From positions 30,401 through 94,400 of the forward strand of contig JAJRUJ010000075.1 of NCBI GenBank assembly GCA_024277855.1: a stretch of DNA of 64,000 nt, read 5' to 3'. The notes under the pieces are model-generated. The model did no database searches. It was not told where the DNA came from and saw only the letters and a list, made by a program, of their open reading frames with translations. Of this stretch, positions 47,909-57,579 are shown piece by piece (position 1 is the stretch's first letter; each line of letters opens with the position of its first letter). This DNA is from Candidatus Zixiibacteriota bacterium. Its GTDB lineage: Bacteria > Zixibacteria > MSB-5A5 > WJJR01 > JAJRUJ01. Made by a program: the position numbers and the translations under genes.

Positions 47909-48301
47909 ATGATGAGTCCGGCAGCGAATTGTCGATGGCCCCGGGCAGTGCGATTAAGCCGTAACGAAGATATTCGCCGTACTATTCGTCGCGGCCGTTG
48001 TTTCCCGGGGGACGGGTTTCGGTTTTTTTTCTGGCCGCAACCACCTTCGTGTAGTGTCCGCTTTGCCATCAGTGTACGCAAGAAAGTCGGCAATGCCTGT
48101 AAGCGAAACCGCGAACGCCGGCAATTCCGTGAGGCCTTGCGTATCTCGCGCAGATTATGGCCCCGTCAGGGCTGGGGAGTTGTCGTGATCGACCGTCCGT
48201 CCGCCTCGTTCCTGACTTGGAGCAAACGGCAGGAAACCATCGGTAAACTGCTTGCGCAGGTTGCTCGCACGTTAGCCAACCAGACAAAGCGGATCGGATG
48301 A
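47909..48301 (+). CDS. rnpA: Ribonuclease P protein component
   Basis: RLSRNEDIRRTIRRGR...RFAISVRKKVGNACKRNRERRQFREALR; position after rpmH. Confidence 0.95.
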   Translation: MMSPAANCRWPRAVRLSRNEDIRRTIRRGRCFPGDGFRFFFWPQPPSCSVRFAISVRKKVGNACKRNRERRQFREALRISRRLWPRQGWGVVVIDRPSASFLTWSKRQETIGKLLAQVARTLANQTKRIG

Positions 48302-48525
48302 AGATATTGCAAAAAATTATCGTGGTGATCGCTGTCGCGGCGATCAGGGTTTATCAGGCCTCGAGGAATTTTTTTCTGCCACAAACCTGTCGCTTCTGTC
48401 CCACGTGTTCGGAATATGCGGTCGATGCGTTGCGCAAGTATGGCCCGGCGCAGGGCTTATGGAAATCAGTCAAAAGGATTTGCCGCTGTCACCCTTTTCA
48501 TCCCGGTGGTTATGATCCGGCTTGA
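48298..48525 (+). CDS. yidD: Membrane protein insertion efficiency factor YidD
   Basis: IRVYQASRNFFLPQTCRFCPTCSEYAVDALRKYGPAQGLWKSVKRICRCHPFHPGGYDP. Confidence 0.97.
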   Translation: MKILQKIIVVIAVAAIRVYQASRNFFLPQTCRFCPTCSEYAVDALRKYGPAQGLWKSVKRICRCHPFHPGGYDPA

Positions 48526-48609
48526 ATAGCGGGAAAACTTTAGGGTAGGTATGACAGACAGCGATCAGACGTACACCGATTCAGGTGCGAACACATCCGG
48601 GGAGTAAGC

Positions 48610-50310
48610 ATGGAGTCGAACGAAAACCGTCCATTTGATTTTCGTATGTTACTGGCGTTCGCCTTGATGTTCGCCATCATTACCGCCTATTCGATGTATT
48701 TCCAGCCGAAGCCGGAAGAAAAGCCCCCCGCCGCCCCGACGCAGAGCGAAACCATACCGGCCGATCGTGATACTTTTCCGTCGGCAGTCCGCGAACCCGG
48801 CTCAATCCAGGCGGCGGCTGATTCTCTCATTGCAATTCCCGGCCCCGACTCGACAATCTCCGCCGATACCATCCGGGTGGAGACACCGTTATATACCGCC
48901 GAGTTTTCGACTCTTGGCGCCGATTTGGTTTCCTATCATCTCAATGACTACTATTATATCACCGATAGCACGACTGACCGACCCATTTCATTGTTGACCA
49001 AAGGCGCGAAATCGGCCCTCCGCTTTGAATTCTGGGGCAAACCGCTCCAATTATGGAACCGTGGATTCACCAGCGACCAGGCCGCCGTTGTCCTGACGAA
49101 GAACGAAGATTCAACTTCTTTGGTTTTTACCTGGCAATATGATCAAGAGTATGAAATTAAGAAGACGTATATTTTCTTTCCCGATAAGTACTCGTTCGAT
49201 ATCGTTCTCTCCATCCCGCAGGGCTTTCCCCTGACCGTCGACCGGGAATACACTTTTGGCTGGGACCCCGGCCTGGGCCCGTCGGAATTGCGCGAAGAGG
49301 ATATCAAAAAAATGGCCGCGGTGGCGATGCTGGGTCAGGATATCGAAGAAATCGAGGAGATTGATGACGCAGATCGCCCCAAACGATTTGGCGGTTTAGT
49401 GAAATGGGCGGGCGTTCACACGAAATATTTTGCCAATATAATTATCCCGGATAACGTTGAACCACAAGAGTTTATCGCCGATCGACATTTTGGTACGATC
49501 ATGGTTAAGGATAAACAGTTCAAGATACCCTATTTTTCGTCGCGTTTTGCCGTTCCGGTTTTAACCGGCCAGCAAATCGAACATCGGTATTCGGTATATA
49601 TGGGGCCGCTGGACTATTTTGTGGTGAAGGGATACGGAGATGGGCTCGAAGGGCTAATCAGTCTGGGGTGGCGGTATATCATCCGCCCATTTGCGATCTT
49701 TGTCCTCTGGAGTTTCGACAAACTCTACACCTATGTCCCTAATTATGGTTTTGTCATTATCCTTTTTGGTTTTTTGGTCAAACTGTTGTTCCATCCTCTG
49801 ACCAAGAAAAGTATGGCCTCGATGCAGCGGATGAAGGATATGTCCCCGAAGCTGCAGAAATTGAAAGAAAAATATAAAGACGATCCGCAGCGGCTGAACC
49901 GGGAAACAATGAAGATGTACAAGGAAACCGGTTTCAACCCGGTCTCCGGCTGCCTGCCCCTGCTGGCCCAGATGCCGGTCTTTTACGCCTTGTACCAGGT
50001 GTTGCGTAACACCATCCAAATGCGCGGCGCTGACTTTATCTTCCAAATTACCGACTTATCGCAGAAAGATCCGCTATATATCCTGCCGATCATTATGACC
50101 ATTTCGTTTTTCTGGCAGCAGAAGATGACGTCAACCGACCCGAAACAGAAAGCGTTGGTTTATGTCATGCCGTTGATGTTCGGCTTTTTGTTTATGAACT
50201 CTCCAGCCGGCTTGACGCTCTACTGGACGGTCTACAACGTTTTCTCGGTGATCGAGCAGTATATTATCAAGCGGGCAGGTAAGAAAGATGAACCAGCCCC
50301 GGCCACTTGA
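48610..50310 (+). CDS. yidC: Membrane protein insertase YidC
   Basis: NYGFVIILFGFLVKLLFHPLTKKSMASMQRMKDMSPKLQKLKEKYKDDPQRLNRETMKMYKETGFNPVSGCLPLLAQMPVFYALYQVL. Confidence 0.98.
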   Translation: MESNENRPFDFRMLLAFALMFAIITAYSMYFQPKPEEKPPAAPTQSETIPADRDTFPSAVREPGSIQAAADSLIAIPGPDSTISADTIRVETPLYTAEFSTLGADLVSYHLNDYYYITDSTTDRPISLLTKGAKSALRFEFWGKPLQLWNRGFTSDQAAVVLTKNEDSTSLVFTWQYDQEYEIKKTYIFFPDKYSFDIVLSIPQGFPLTVDREYTFGWDPGLGPSELREEDIKKMAAVAMLGQDIEEIEEIDDADRPKRFGGLVKWAGVHTKYFANIIIPDNVEPQEFIADRHFGTIMVKDKQFKIPYFSSRFAVPVLTGQQIEHRYSVYMGPLDYFVVKGYGDGLEGLISLGWRYIIRPFAIFVLWSFDKLYTYVPNYGFVIILFGFLVKLLFHPLTKKSMASMQRMKDMSPKLQKLKEKYKDDPQRLNRETMKMYKETGFNPVSGCLPLLAQMPVFYALYQVLRNTIQMRGADFIFQITDLSQKDPLYILPIIMTISFFWQQKMTSTDPKQKALVYVMPLMFGFLFMNSPAGLTLYWTVYNVFSVIEQYIIKRAGKKDEPAPAT

Positions 50311-51703
50311 TGTTTTCGGTGATCCCGGTCATCCCGACACAATTTGCGGTATTGCCACCCCGCTCGGTCGCGGGGGGATCGGGATCATCCGTCTCTCCGG
50401 TCCGCGGGCCATGCCTCTCGCCGAAAAAGTGTTTCACGGGAAACATGCATCGCTTTCCGGCTTGTCGCACAGGGTGTTATACGGAAACTTTTGTGATCCC
50501 GGCAGCGATATTGCACTCGATGAAATCCTTCTCACACCTTTCAAACAACCGAATTCATATACCGGAGAGGATGTTGTCGAGTTTAGTTTTCATGGTTCAC
50601 CGACTATTCTCCGTCGTGCCCTGGAGATCCTGATCGCGGGGGGCGCCCGTCTGGCTCAGCCGGGGGAATTCACCTTTCGTGCTTTTTACCACGGTCGGAT
50701 AGATCTTACTCAAGCCGAGGCCGTGGCGGATTTGGTGGATGCCAAATCCGAGCAATCAGCACAGGCGGCTTTTCAGCAGCTCCAGGGTACGCTGAAGAAC
50801 CGAATCCAGACTCTTCGCGCCGATTTGATTGAAGGGCTTGGCTGGCTGGAGATGTCGGCAGATTTCGTCGAAGAAGATCTCGAATTTAAAAAAGTCGAGG
50901 AAATTGGCGAGCGGATTAATTCGATTGCACAGCAAATCTCAGTACTCAGCAAAGCATATCAGCGGAGTAGGATCGTCCGCGACGGGCTGGTCATCACGAT
51001 TATCGGCGCGCCCAACGCCGGCAAATCAAGCTTGTTTAACTACCTGCTGGCCCGCGAGCGGTCAATCGTAACCTCGACTCCGGGAACCACCCGCGATACA
51101 ATCGATGAGTTCGTCAACCTGGGCGGCTATCCCGTCCGCTTCGTCGATACCGCAGGGATCAGGAAAACAGCCGAAACTGTCGAGACAATCGGGATTGATC
51201 GGACAATCAACCAACTCTCCGAAAGTGATTTGATTTTCTGGGTGGTGGATGGTTCAGTCGGCCTTACTGAGGATGATTACGAAACCCATCAACTGATTGC
51301 CGACCGTCCGGCAATTGCTTTAATCAACAAGGCAGATATCGCCACCGGACAGCAAATCGATCATTGCCGAAGGTCGGTCGATCTGGCAGATGTTATTGTC
51401 ATATCGGCGGCTACCGGCAAGGGAATTGATCAACTGATCGATTGGTTGACCACCAATCACCTGAATTTCGCCACCGACCGTCGGATTGCGCCATTTTTAA
51501 TTAATCAGCGTCATCTGATTGCCCTGGAGGCCGCCCGGGAGCATCTTGCGCTTGCCGATCGTGCCCTGGTCAAGAAAGAATCATATGAATTTGTCGCTTT
51601 TGATCTGCGAAAAGCTGCCGAATGTCTCGGTGAAATCACCGGAGAAACAACGCCTGATGATATTTTATCGCAAATTTTCGCAAATTTTTGTATCGGAAAA
51701 TAA
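50288..51703 (+). CDS. mnmE: tRNA uridine-5-carboxymethylaminomethyl modification GTPase MnmE
   Basis: DTICGIATPLGRGGIGIIRLSG, GAPNAGKSSLFNYLLARERSIVTSTPGTTRDTIDE, C-terminal FCIGK. Confidence 0.97.
   Translation: MNQPRPLDVFGDPGHPDTICGIATPLGRGGIGIIRLSGPRAMPLAEKVFHGKHASLSGLSHRVLYGNFCDPGSDIALDEILLTPFKQPNSYTGEDVVEFSFHGSPTILRRALEILIAGGARLAQPGEFTFRAFYHGRIDLTQAEAVADLVDAKSEQSAQAAFQQLQGTLKNRIQTLRADLIEGLGWLEMSADFVEEDLEFKKVEEIGERINSIAQQISVLSKAYQRSRIVRDGLVITIIGAPNAGKSSLFNYLLARERSIVTSTPGTTRDTIDEFVNLGGYPVRFVDTAGIRKTAETVETIGIDRTINQLSESDLIFWVVDGSVGLTEDDYETHQLIADRPAIALINKADIATGQQIDHCRRSVDLADVIVISAATGKGIDQLIDWLTTNHLNFATDRRIAPFLINQRHLIALEAAREHLALADRALVKKESYEFVAFDLRKAAECLGEITGETTPDDILSQIFANFCIGK
50430..50445. 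promoter_or_regulatory. parS-like site inside mnmE (one mismatch)
   Basis: TGTTTCACGGGAAACA vs consensus TGTTNCACGTGAAACA. Confidence 0.5.
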
Positions 51704-51765
51704 TCTCCGCCCGAATTCCACCCGCATTTGCGAAACTCCATACATTCGCGTATGTTCATTAAGCC

Positions 51766-53637
51766 ATGAGTGAGGTTTTCGACATTGCCGTTATCGGCGG
51801 GGGGCACGCCGGAGTTGAGGCGGTCATTGCCGCTTCGCGGATGGGAGCGTCGGTAGCTCTGGTCACCACCGATGTTACCGCTATCGGGCGGATGTCCTGC
51901 AATCCGGCGATTGGCGGGCTGGCCAAGGGACACCTGGTCAAGGAAATCGATGCCCTCGGCGGAGAAATGGGTGTCCTTGCCGACCGAGCGGGGATCCAGT
52001 TTAAAGTCCTCAATAAACGCAAAGGTCCGGCAGTGTGGTCCTCCCGCGCGCAGACCGACAGAAAATTGTACGAAGCATACGTACGTGAGGCAGTTGAATT
52101 GCTGCCCAACACCAGAATAATCGAAGATTCGGTGGTGGATATTAAAGTCGAGCATGGCCGGCTTACTCGTATTATTACCAAGTCAGGGTCGGTCATAAAA
52201 GTCCAATCGGCCATTTTGGCCGGCGGAACTTTTCTCAATGCAATTATCCATACCGGTTCGGTTTCCACCCCGGCCGGGCGGGTCGGCGAACAACCCGTGA
52301 TCGGCCTGTCTGATAAACTGGCCGCGCTTGGTTTCACTGTCGGCCGTCTGAAAACCGGTACGCCGCCACGGGTCGACGGCAAGACCATTGATTTCTCGCT
52401 GATGACTGTTCAGCCCGGCGATAACCCGCCGAGGCCGTTTTCGACCCGTTCGAATGGAAATATCCGCAATCAGGCCGAATGTTGGCTGACCAATACCAAT
52501 GAGGCCTGTCATCAGATAATTAAACAGAATATTGATCGGTCGCCGCTTTTTAACGGTCAGATTAAAGGTGTCGGCCCCCGATATTGTCCCTCAATTGAGG
52601 ATAAAGTTGTCAAATTCGCTGAAAAACCGAGTCATCAACTATTCCTCGAACCTGAGGGCCTTGATACCGATCAACTCTACGTCAATGGGTTTTCCTCAAG
52701 TTTGCCGGAGGATGTCCAGTTGGCCGCATTGCGGGCGGTCCCGGGCATGGGGGACGTCGCCTTTGTGCGACCCGGCTATGCGGTTGAATATGATTATTTC
52801 CCACCGACCCAGCTCAAGCCGACCCTGGAAACAAAACTAATCGAAAACCTGTATTTTGCCGGGCAAATTAACGGCACTTCGGGTTACGAAGAGGCCGCCG
52901 CACAGGGCTTGATGGCCGCGATCAATGCCGTGAACAAGTTGCGCGATAAGCCGGCATTTATTCTTGACCGTTCCGAGGCATATATCGGCGTGATGATCGA
53001 TGATCTGGTGACCCGTGGGGTAGACGAGCCATATCGTATGTTTACCTCGCGTGCGGAGCACCGGCTGCATCTGCGCGAGGATAACGCAGATCAGCGCTTG
53101 ACCGAGTATGGCTATCGTTGCGGGCTGGTTCCCGAAGAGCGTTATCTGGCATTTGGTGAAAAGTATCGCCGGGTAACCGATGAGAAAAATCGACTGGGTG
53201 AGCAACGCGTGCCCACCATAAGTATCCCTTTAAAATATAAGAGCTTACGGAAAAGAGGGGCGGTCTCTCTCTCCCACCTCTTGCGTATCCCTGAGATTCA
53301 TTATCAAGACCTCGGCGAAATTGATCACACATTTACTCCAATTGAGGGGGTTATCGGGGAATCGGTTGAGATACAAATTAAATACGAGGGGTATATCGAA
53401 CGACAGTTAGCAGAAATCGAGCGTTTCAAACGCAATGAGTCGATCAGGATTCCCGCAGGTTTTATTTATGGCGAAATGCCCGGACTGCGCACAGAAGCCC
53501 GGGAGAAATTTTCTCGGATCCGTCCGCTCAACCTGGGGCAGGCGGCACGGATACCGGGGATTACCGGAGCGGATGTCTCCCTCCTGATGGTATATCTCCG
53601 GGCCAGCGGCCGAATCGGACCAAAATCCCGAATCTGA
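51766..53637 (+). CDS. mnmG: tRNA uridine 5-carboxymethylaminomethyl modification enzyme MnmG (GidA)
   Basis: DIAVIGGGHAGVEAVIAASRMG, SCNPAIGGLAKGHLVKEIDALGGEMG, GQINGTSGYEEAAAQGLMAAINA. Confidence 0.98.
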   Translation: MSEVFDIAVIGGGHAGVEAVIAASRMGASVALVTTDVTAIGRMSCNPAIGGLAKGHLVKEIDALGGEMGVLADRAGIQFKVLNKRKGPAVWSSRAQTDRKLYEAYVREAVELLPNTRIIEDSVVDIKVEHGRLTRIITKSGSVIKVQSAILAGGTFLNAIIHTGSVSTPAGRVGEQPVIGLSDKLAALGFTVGRLKTGTPPRVDGKTIDFSLMTVQPGDNPPRPFSTRSNGNIRNQAECWLTNTNEACHQIIKQNIDRSPLFNGQIKGVGPRYCPSIEDKVVKFAEKPSHQLFLEPEGLDTDQLYVNGFSSSLPEDVQLAALRAVPGMGDVAFVRPGYAVEYDYFPPTQLKPTLETKLIENLYFAGQINGTSGYEEAAAQGLMAAINAVNKLRDKPAFILDRSEAYIGVMIDDLVTRGVDEPYRMFTSRAEHRLHLREDNADQRLTEYGYRCGLVPEERYLAFGEKYRRVTDEKNRLGEQRVPTISIPLKYKSLRKRGAVSLSHLLRIPEIHYQDLGEIDHTFTPIEGVIGESVEIQIKYEGYIERQLAEIERFKRNESIRIPAGFIYGEMPGLRTEAREKFSRIRPLNLGQAARIPGITGADVSLLMVYLRASGRIGPKSRI

Positions 53638-53650
53638 CAAGCGCTACAGA

Positions 53651-54337
53651 TTGTTTCACGTGAAACATCCATTTACCCAAAAGCAGGAAGAGTTTCTGGT
53701 GCAGTTCTGCACTGACTACGCGAGCGTTGATTTCGACACCCTGCTGGATCGCTCCTCGCTATACATCCGGGAGTTGGTCAAGTCCAATCAGGCAGTCCAT
53801 CTGATCTCCCGCGCCGGTGATGCACCGGTCCTGGCCGCCGAGCTTTTTGTTACTTCCCTGCCGATCCTCAAATTCCTGCCTCAGGATAGAGGGGTGACAT
53901 TGATTGATATCGGTTCGGGCGGTGGTTTTCCGGCAATTCCATTGAAGTTGGCCCGTCCGGATCTGCCGTGCGTGTTACTGGAATCGCGGGGGCGGAAATG
54001 CCTCTTTCTCGAATCGGTTGTCCGTCGACTCGAACTTCCCGAGATCAAAATCGTCAATTCGCGTTTCGAAAATTATGTCCCTGCCACAGATTGCGCTGCA
54101 ATTACCGTTACCTCCCGCGCCGGGCCACCGCTTCAGAGTATTTTGCCCTGGGCGGCCAAGTTACCCGGCCTTACCCAGGTTATCGTGTTCGATACGGCCT
54201 CTGCCGGTTTGGAGGAGGGCATCGCTTCCGATTCTCATGGTTTTTATCTCGATACCAAGCTGGATATTGGCTCATCAGCGGAAATTCATGATCTACGGCT
54301 ATTGGTATTGAAATTGAAATTAACTAAATCCTCCTGA
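53651..54337 (+). CDS. rsmG: 16S rRNA (guanine-527-N7)-methyltransferase RsmG (TTG start)
   Basis: IDIGSGGGFPAIPLKLARPDLPCVLLESRGRKCLFLESVVRRLEL; starts MFHVKH (encoded by parS). Confidence 0.93.
   Translation: MFHVKHPFTQKQEEFLVQFCTDYASVDFDTLLDRSSLYIRELVKSNQAVHLISRAGDAPVLAAELFVTSLPILKFLPQDRGVTLIDIGSGGGFPAIPLKLARPDLPCVLLESRGRKCLFLESVVRRLELPEIKIVNSRFENYVPATDCAAITVTSRAGPPLQSILPWAAKLPGLTQVIVFDTASAGLEEGIASDSHGFYLDTKLDIGSSAEIHDLRLLVLKLKLTKSS
53652..53667. promoter_or_regulatory. parS: Perfect parS centromere site
   Basis: TGTTTCACGTGAAACA, exact match to the 16-bp palindromic consensus, overlapping the first codons of rsmG and close to parAB. Confidence 0.95.
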
Positions 54338-54421
54338 TTACCAAATATTTACTTGCACAATTACATTTTTGTTGATTTCTTGCTTTTTCAAGCAAAAGTA
54401 CCTGAAATACTGCATACGAAA

Positions 54422-55195
54422 ATGGACCAGACAGCCAAAGCAAAGATTGTCGCGATTGTAAACCAGAAAGGCGGCGTGGGCAAAACCACCACCGCGGTCA
54501 ATCTGGCGACCTGTCTGGCGATGGCCGGCAAACGAACCCTGCTGGTCGATCTGGACCCTCAGGCAAATACGACAAGTTTTATCGGGATTGATAAGGCGAA
54601 GATCAAGGGCTCGACATATGAGCTTCTCTCCGGCCAGAATCCAATATTGGATATTATTGTCGACACACAAGTTGAGGGACTTCAATTGGTGCCGTCTCAT
54701 CTGCGCCTGGTCGGCGCCGAAATCGAATTGATCAATGTCGAACGTCGTGAATTTTTGTTACAGGCGGCATTGAACAGGGTACGTGATCGGTATGAATATA
54801 TTCTCATCGATTGCCCGCCTTCGCTTAATCTGCTGACTATCAATGCATTAACGGCAAGTGATTCGGTTTTGATCCCGATGCAGTGTGAGTATTTTGCCAT
54901 GGAGGGTCTTGGGTTGCTGATGCACACAATCACCATGATTCGTGAGAAGCTTAACCCGTCCCTGACCATCGAGGGCGTTGTGTTGACGATGTATGACACG
55001 CGTCTCCGGTTGACCAAACAAGTCGAAGATGAAGTGCGGAAATTTTTCGCGGATAAAGTCTATCAAACCGTAATCAACCGTAATGTTCGTTTATCCGAGG
55101 CCCCCAGTTTCGGCAAGCCGATCGTCCTGTACGATATGCTCTCGACCGGAGCTGAGAACTATATCAGACTGGCAAAGGAAGTGTTGGCGTCGTGA
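54422..55195 (+). CDS. parA: Chromosome partitioning ATPase ParA/Soj
   Basis: IVAIVNQKGGVGKTTTAVNLATCLAMAGKRTLLVDLDPQANTTSFIG. Confidence 0.97.
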   Translation: MDQTAKAKIVAIVNQKGGVGKTTTAVNLATCLAMAGKRTLLVDLDPQANTTSFIGIDKAKIKGSTYELLSGQNPILDIIVDTQVEGLQLVPSHLRLVGAEIELINVERREFLLQAALNRVRDRYEYILIDCPPSLNLLTINALTASDSVLIPMQCEYFAMEGLGLLMHTITMIREKLNPSLTIEGVVLTMYDTRLRLTKQVEDEVRKFFADKVYQTVINRNVRLSEAPSFGKPIVLYDMLSTGAENYIRLAKEVLAS

Positions 55196-56040
55196 ACAAC
55201 AAAATTGCGTTAGGACGAGGACTCGAAGCCCTGATTCCAGGCGGGGCCACACCAGCGGCGGCCAAAGGCACGTCGATCTTGCAACTGGACCTGGATCGTG
55301 TTGTCCCGAACCCGTACCAGCCGCGATTGAATTTCGATCCGGAGAAGCTTAAGGAGCTGGCCGATTCGATTCGCGAGAAAGGCGTGATCCAGCCGATCCT
55401 GGTCAGGACGGCCGACGATAGTTATCAAATCATTGCCGGTGAACGGCGTTGGAAAGCCGCACGGATTGCCGGTTTGGAAAAAATCCCCGCGATGCTTGCC
55501 GATGATCTCACCGATGACGAGCAATTGCAAATTGCCTTGATCGAAAATATCCAGCGTGAGGATTTGAATCCAATCGACGAGGCGCAGGCCTATCGCAAAC
55601 TTTCCGAGCGGTTTGGTCTGACGCAGCAGTTGATTGCCCAGAAAGTCGGCAAAGACCGTACGTCGGTGGCCAATATCCTGCGCCTGCTGGGATTGCCCGA
55701 GGAAATCAAAGACAAAATATCATCGGGAAAAATAACGGCCGGTCATGCGCGCGCGCTCCTCGCCCTGGATTCAGCGACCGACCAGATTCGCCTTTGTCGG
55801 CGGGTGGTCAACGAAGGTCTTTCGGTGCGTAAGACCGAAGAGTTGATTTACGGCCGCAAAAAACGCGTGTCCCGTTCAATCAGCCGTTCGGCCGAAATCG
55901 AATCGCTCGAAAACCGCCTGCGTCAGCGTCTGGGGACCGCGGTACGCATCAGCGAACGTCGGCAAAAGGGCAAGATTACGATCGAATACTATTCGCATGA
56001 CGATCTCAATCGCATTCTCGGTTTGATCAACCTGCAGTAG
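55192..56040 (+). CDS. parB: Chromosome partitioning protein ParB/Spo0J
   Basis: GLEALIPG, NPYQPRLNFDPEKLKELADSIREKGVIQPILVR, IIAGERRWKAARIAGL, ALIENIQREDLNPIDEAQAY, KVGKDRTSVANILRLL. Confidence 0.98.
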   Translation: MNNKIALGRGLEALIPGGATPAAAKGTSILQLDLDRVVPNPYQPRLNFDPEKLKELADSIREKGVIQPILVRTADDSYQIIAGERRWKAARIAGLEKIPAMLADDLTDDEQLQIALIENIQREDLNPIDEAQAYRKLSERFGLTQQLIAQKVGKDRTSVANILRLLGLPEEIKDKISSGKITAGHARALLALDSATDQIRLCRRVVNEGLSVRKTEELIYGRKKRVSRSISRSAEIESLENRLRQRLGTAVRISERRQKGKITIEYYSHDDLNRILGLINLQ

Positions 56041-56050
56041 TTCGGGAGGA

Positions 56051-56941
56051 TTGTCGGCGATGGGCCGCGAGAAGCGCGTCAATGTACTGGTCGTTTACGA
56101 CCAGTCTGAACGAAGTTACCAGTGGTCGCTGTCGATTTTCACGTTGCGGGTGATTTTTGGCGGAGTCGTTGCGGCGATCCTGCTTTCGCTGACCGCAGCA
56201 GTGCTGGCCTGGGTATTGATCGGGCAAAACCACCGTCTGGCCGAGTTGTCCGCCGAAAACCAGCGGCTGACTGTCTACTCACTGGAGATAAATCAACTCA
56301 AGGAAGAACTTAATCTCCACCGCGACTTTACTCGCCGGATCTGCGAGTTGATCGGTGTCAAGTTCCCTGATTCTTCATTTGGCACAATCGCCGAAATGGC
56401 TCTGCCGGCACTTCCACCCGAATTACTCGACTCGACGGTATCACCCGGCCGACCGGTGCGCAGTATGATGCAGTTGGTCAGCGAGGCCCCTTTGCCCAGC
56501 CAGCTTGAGGCCGATGCCGACAATCTGCCGCGTGGCGTGCCGATGCGGGGACGGGCATCACGCGGGTATAATCCCGACCAGCAAAATCTTTCACTCCGGC
56601 ATTTTGGACTGGATATCGCGGGACGAGAGGGTTCACCGGTTTTTGTGACCGCGGCGGGCGTCGTTGAATTTGTCGGCTGGGATGAAGCGTTGGGGAATAT
56701 GATTACGGTCGATCACCAGAATGGGTACAAAACGATTTACGGCCACAACAGCGTGGTGATGTGCAAGCAGGGTGACCGGGTTAAGTTTGGCGATATCATC
56801 TGCTTGTCGGGCAACACCGGGGTGTCGTCCGCCCCGCATCTGCACTATGAAATCCGCCTGCGCGACCAGCCGGTCGATCCACTCTGGTTTGTCCTCGCCG
56901 ATTCGACGGCAAAAAATCCCAAACAGACGACTGCCCAATAA
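56051..56941 (+). CDS. M23 family metallopeptidase (membrane-anchored, LytM-type)
   Basis: N-terminal TM; HFGLDIAGREGSPVFVTAAGVVEFVGWDEALGNMITVDHQNGYKTIYGHNSVVMCKQGDRVKFGDIICLSGNTGVSSAPHLHYEIR. Confidence 0.92.
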   Translation: MSAMGREKRVNVLVVYDQSERSYQWSLSIFTLRVIFGGVVAAILLSLTAAVLAWVLIGQNHRLAELSAENQRLTVYSLEINQLKEELNLHRDFTRRICELIGVKFPDSSFGTIAEMALPALPPELLDSTVSPGRPVRSMMQLVSEAPLPSQLEADADNLPRGVPMRGRASRGYNPDQQNLSLRHFGLDIAGREGSPVFVTAAGVVEFVGWDEALGNMITVDHQNGYKTIYGHNSVVMCKQGDRVKFGDIICLSGNTGVSSAPHLHYEIRLRDQPVDPLWFVLADSTAKNPKQTTAQ

Positions 56942-56995
56942 CTCTTCATTGATTGGCTGCACCGGGAATTGGATGCAGTTAAACGCCGATTATTT

Positions 56996-57523
56996 TCAGT
57001 CGAAAAGATCGCCTTCGCGCGGAGGTTTTGGGGGTTTACGCATTGCCTCGGGCACAGGCGGCAGTTCGTCGGCTTGGAAACAAGGCCCGGCGACGACGGC
57101 GTCGAGGAGTTTCGTCTGTGCGGGGTAGCCTTCGATTGTCGCTTCCAACACCCAAAGCAGTTCGAGTAGTTCAGTCGTAAACTGACCGGTCCAATGTTCA
57201 GGACGGATATCATCGAGTGGAGAGGACTTTTTACCCGCGCCTTTTTTCATGCGATATTTCAGCCAGGATTGAACGACTTTCAGTTATATCTCGAAGCTTC
57301 TTTTGATTCTCCCCTGACGTGGACAGAAGTCTTTCCCAGCGTGTCACGAGAATGGCTGGACCTTCAGCCACAGGCCAAGTGCGCGAGCACTCTCGACGAT
57401 GAACTTTTCAAATGGGGCACGCAATTGTTCTTCCGGCTCGCCAGGAGTCAAGAGGGCCATCTTCTCCCTAACGGATTGGGCGAATTCTTGCAGAGCAGTC
57501 AGTATCGGATTACCCTTGGCCAT
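56996..57523 (-). pseudogene. Remnant of a type ISP-like restriction-modification enzyme (N- and C-terminal ends only, centre deleted)
   Basis: 57523-57344: MAKGNPILTALQEFAQSVREKMALLTPGEPEEQLRAPFEKFIVESARALGLWLKVQPFS*; ~57283-56996: LKVVQSWLKYRMKKGAGKKSSPLDDIRPEHWTGQFTTELLELLWVLEATIEGYPAQTKLLDAVVAGPCFQADELPPVPEAMRKPP; stops between. Confidence 0.65.
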
Positions 57524-57579
57524 ACCAGAGGATTCATATCGACGTACTTATTGTCAATCACATATTTACAGCATCTCGC

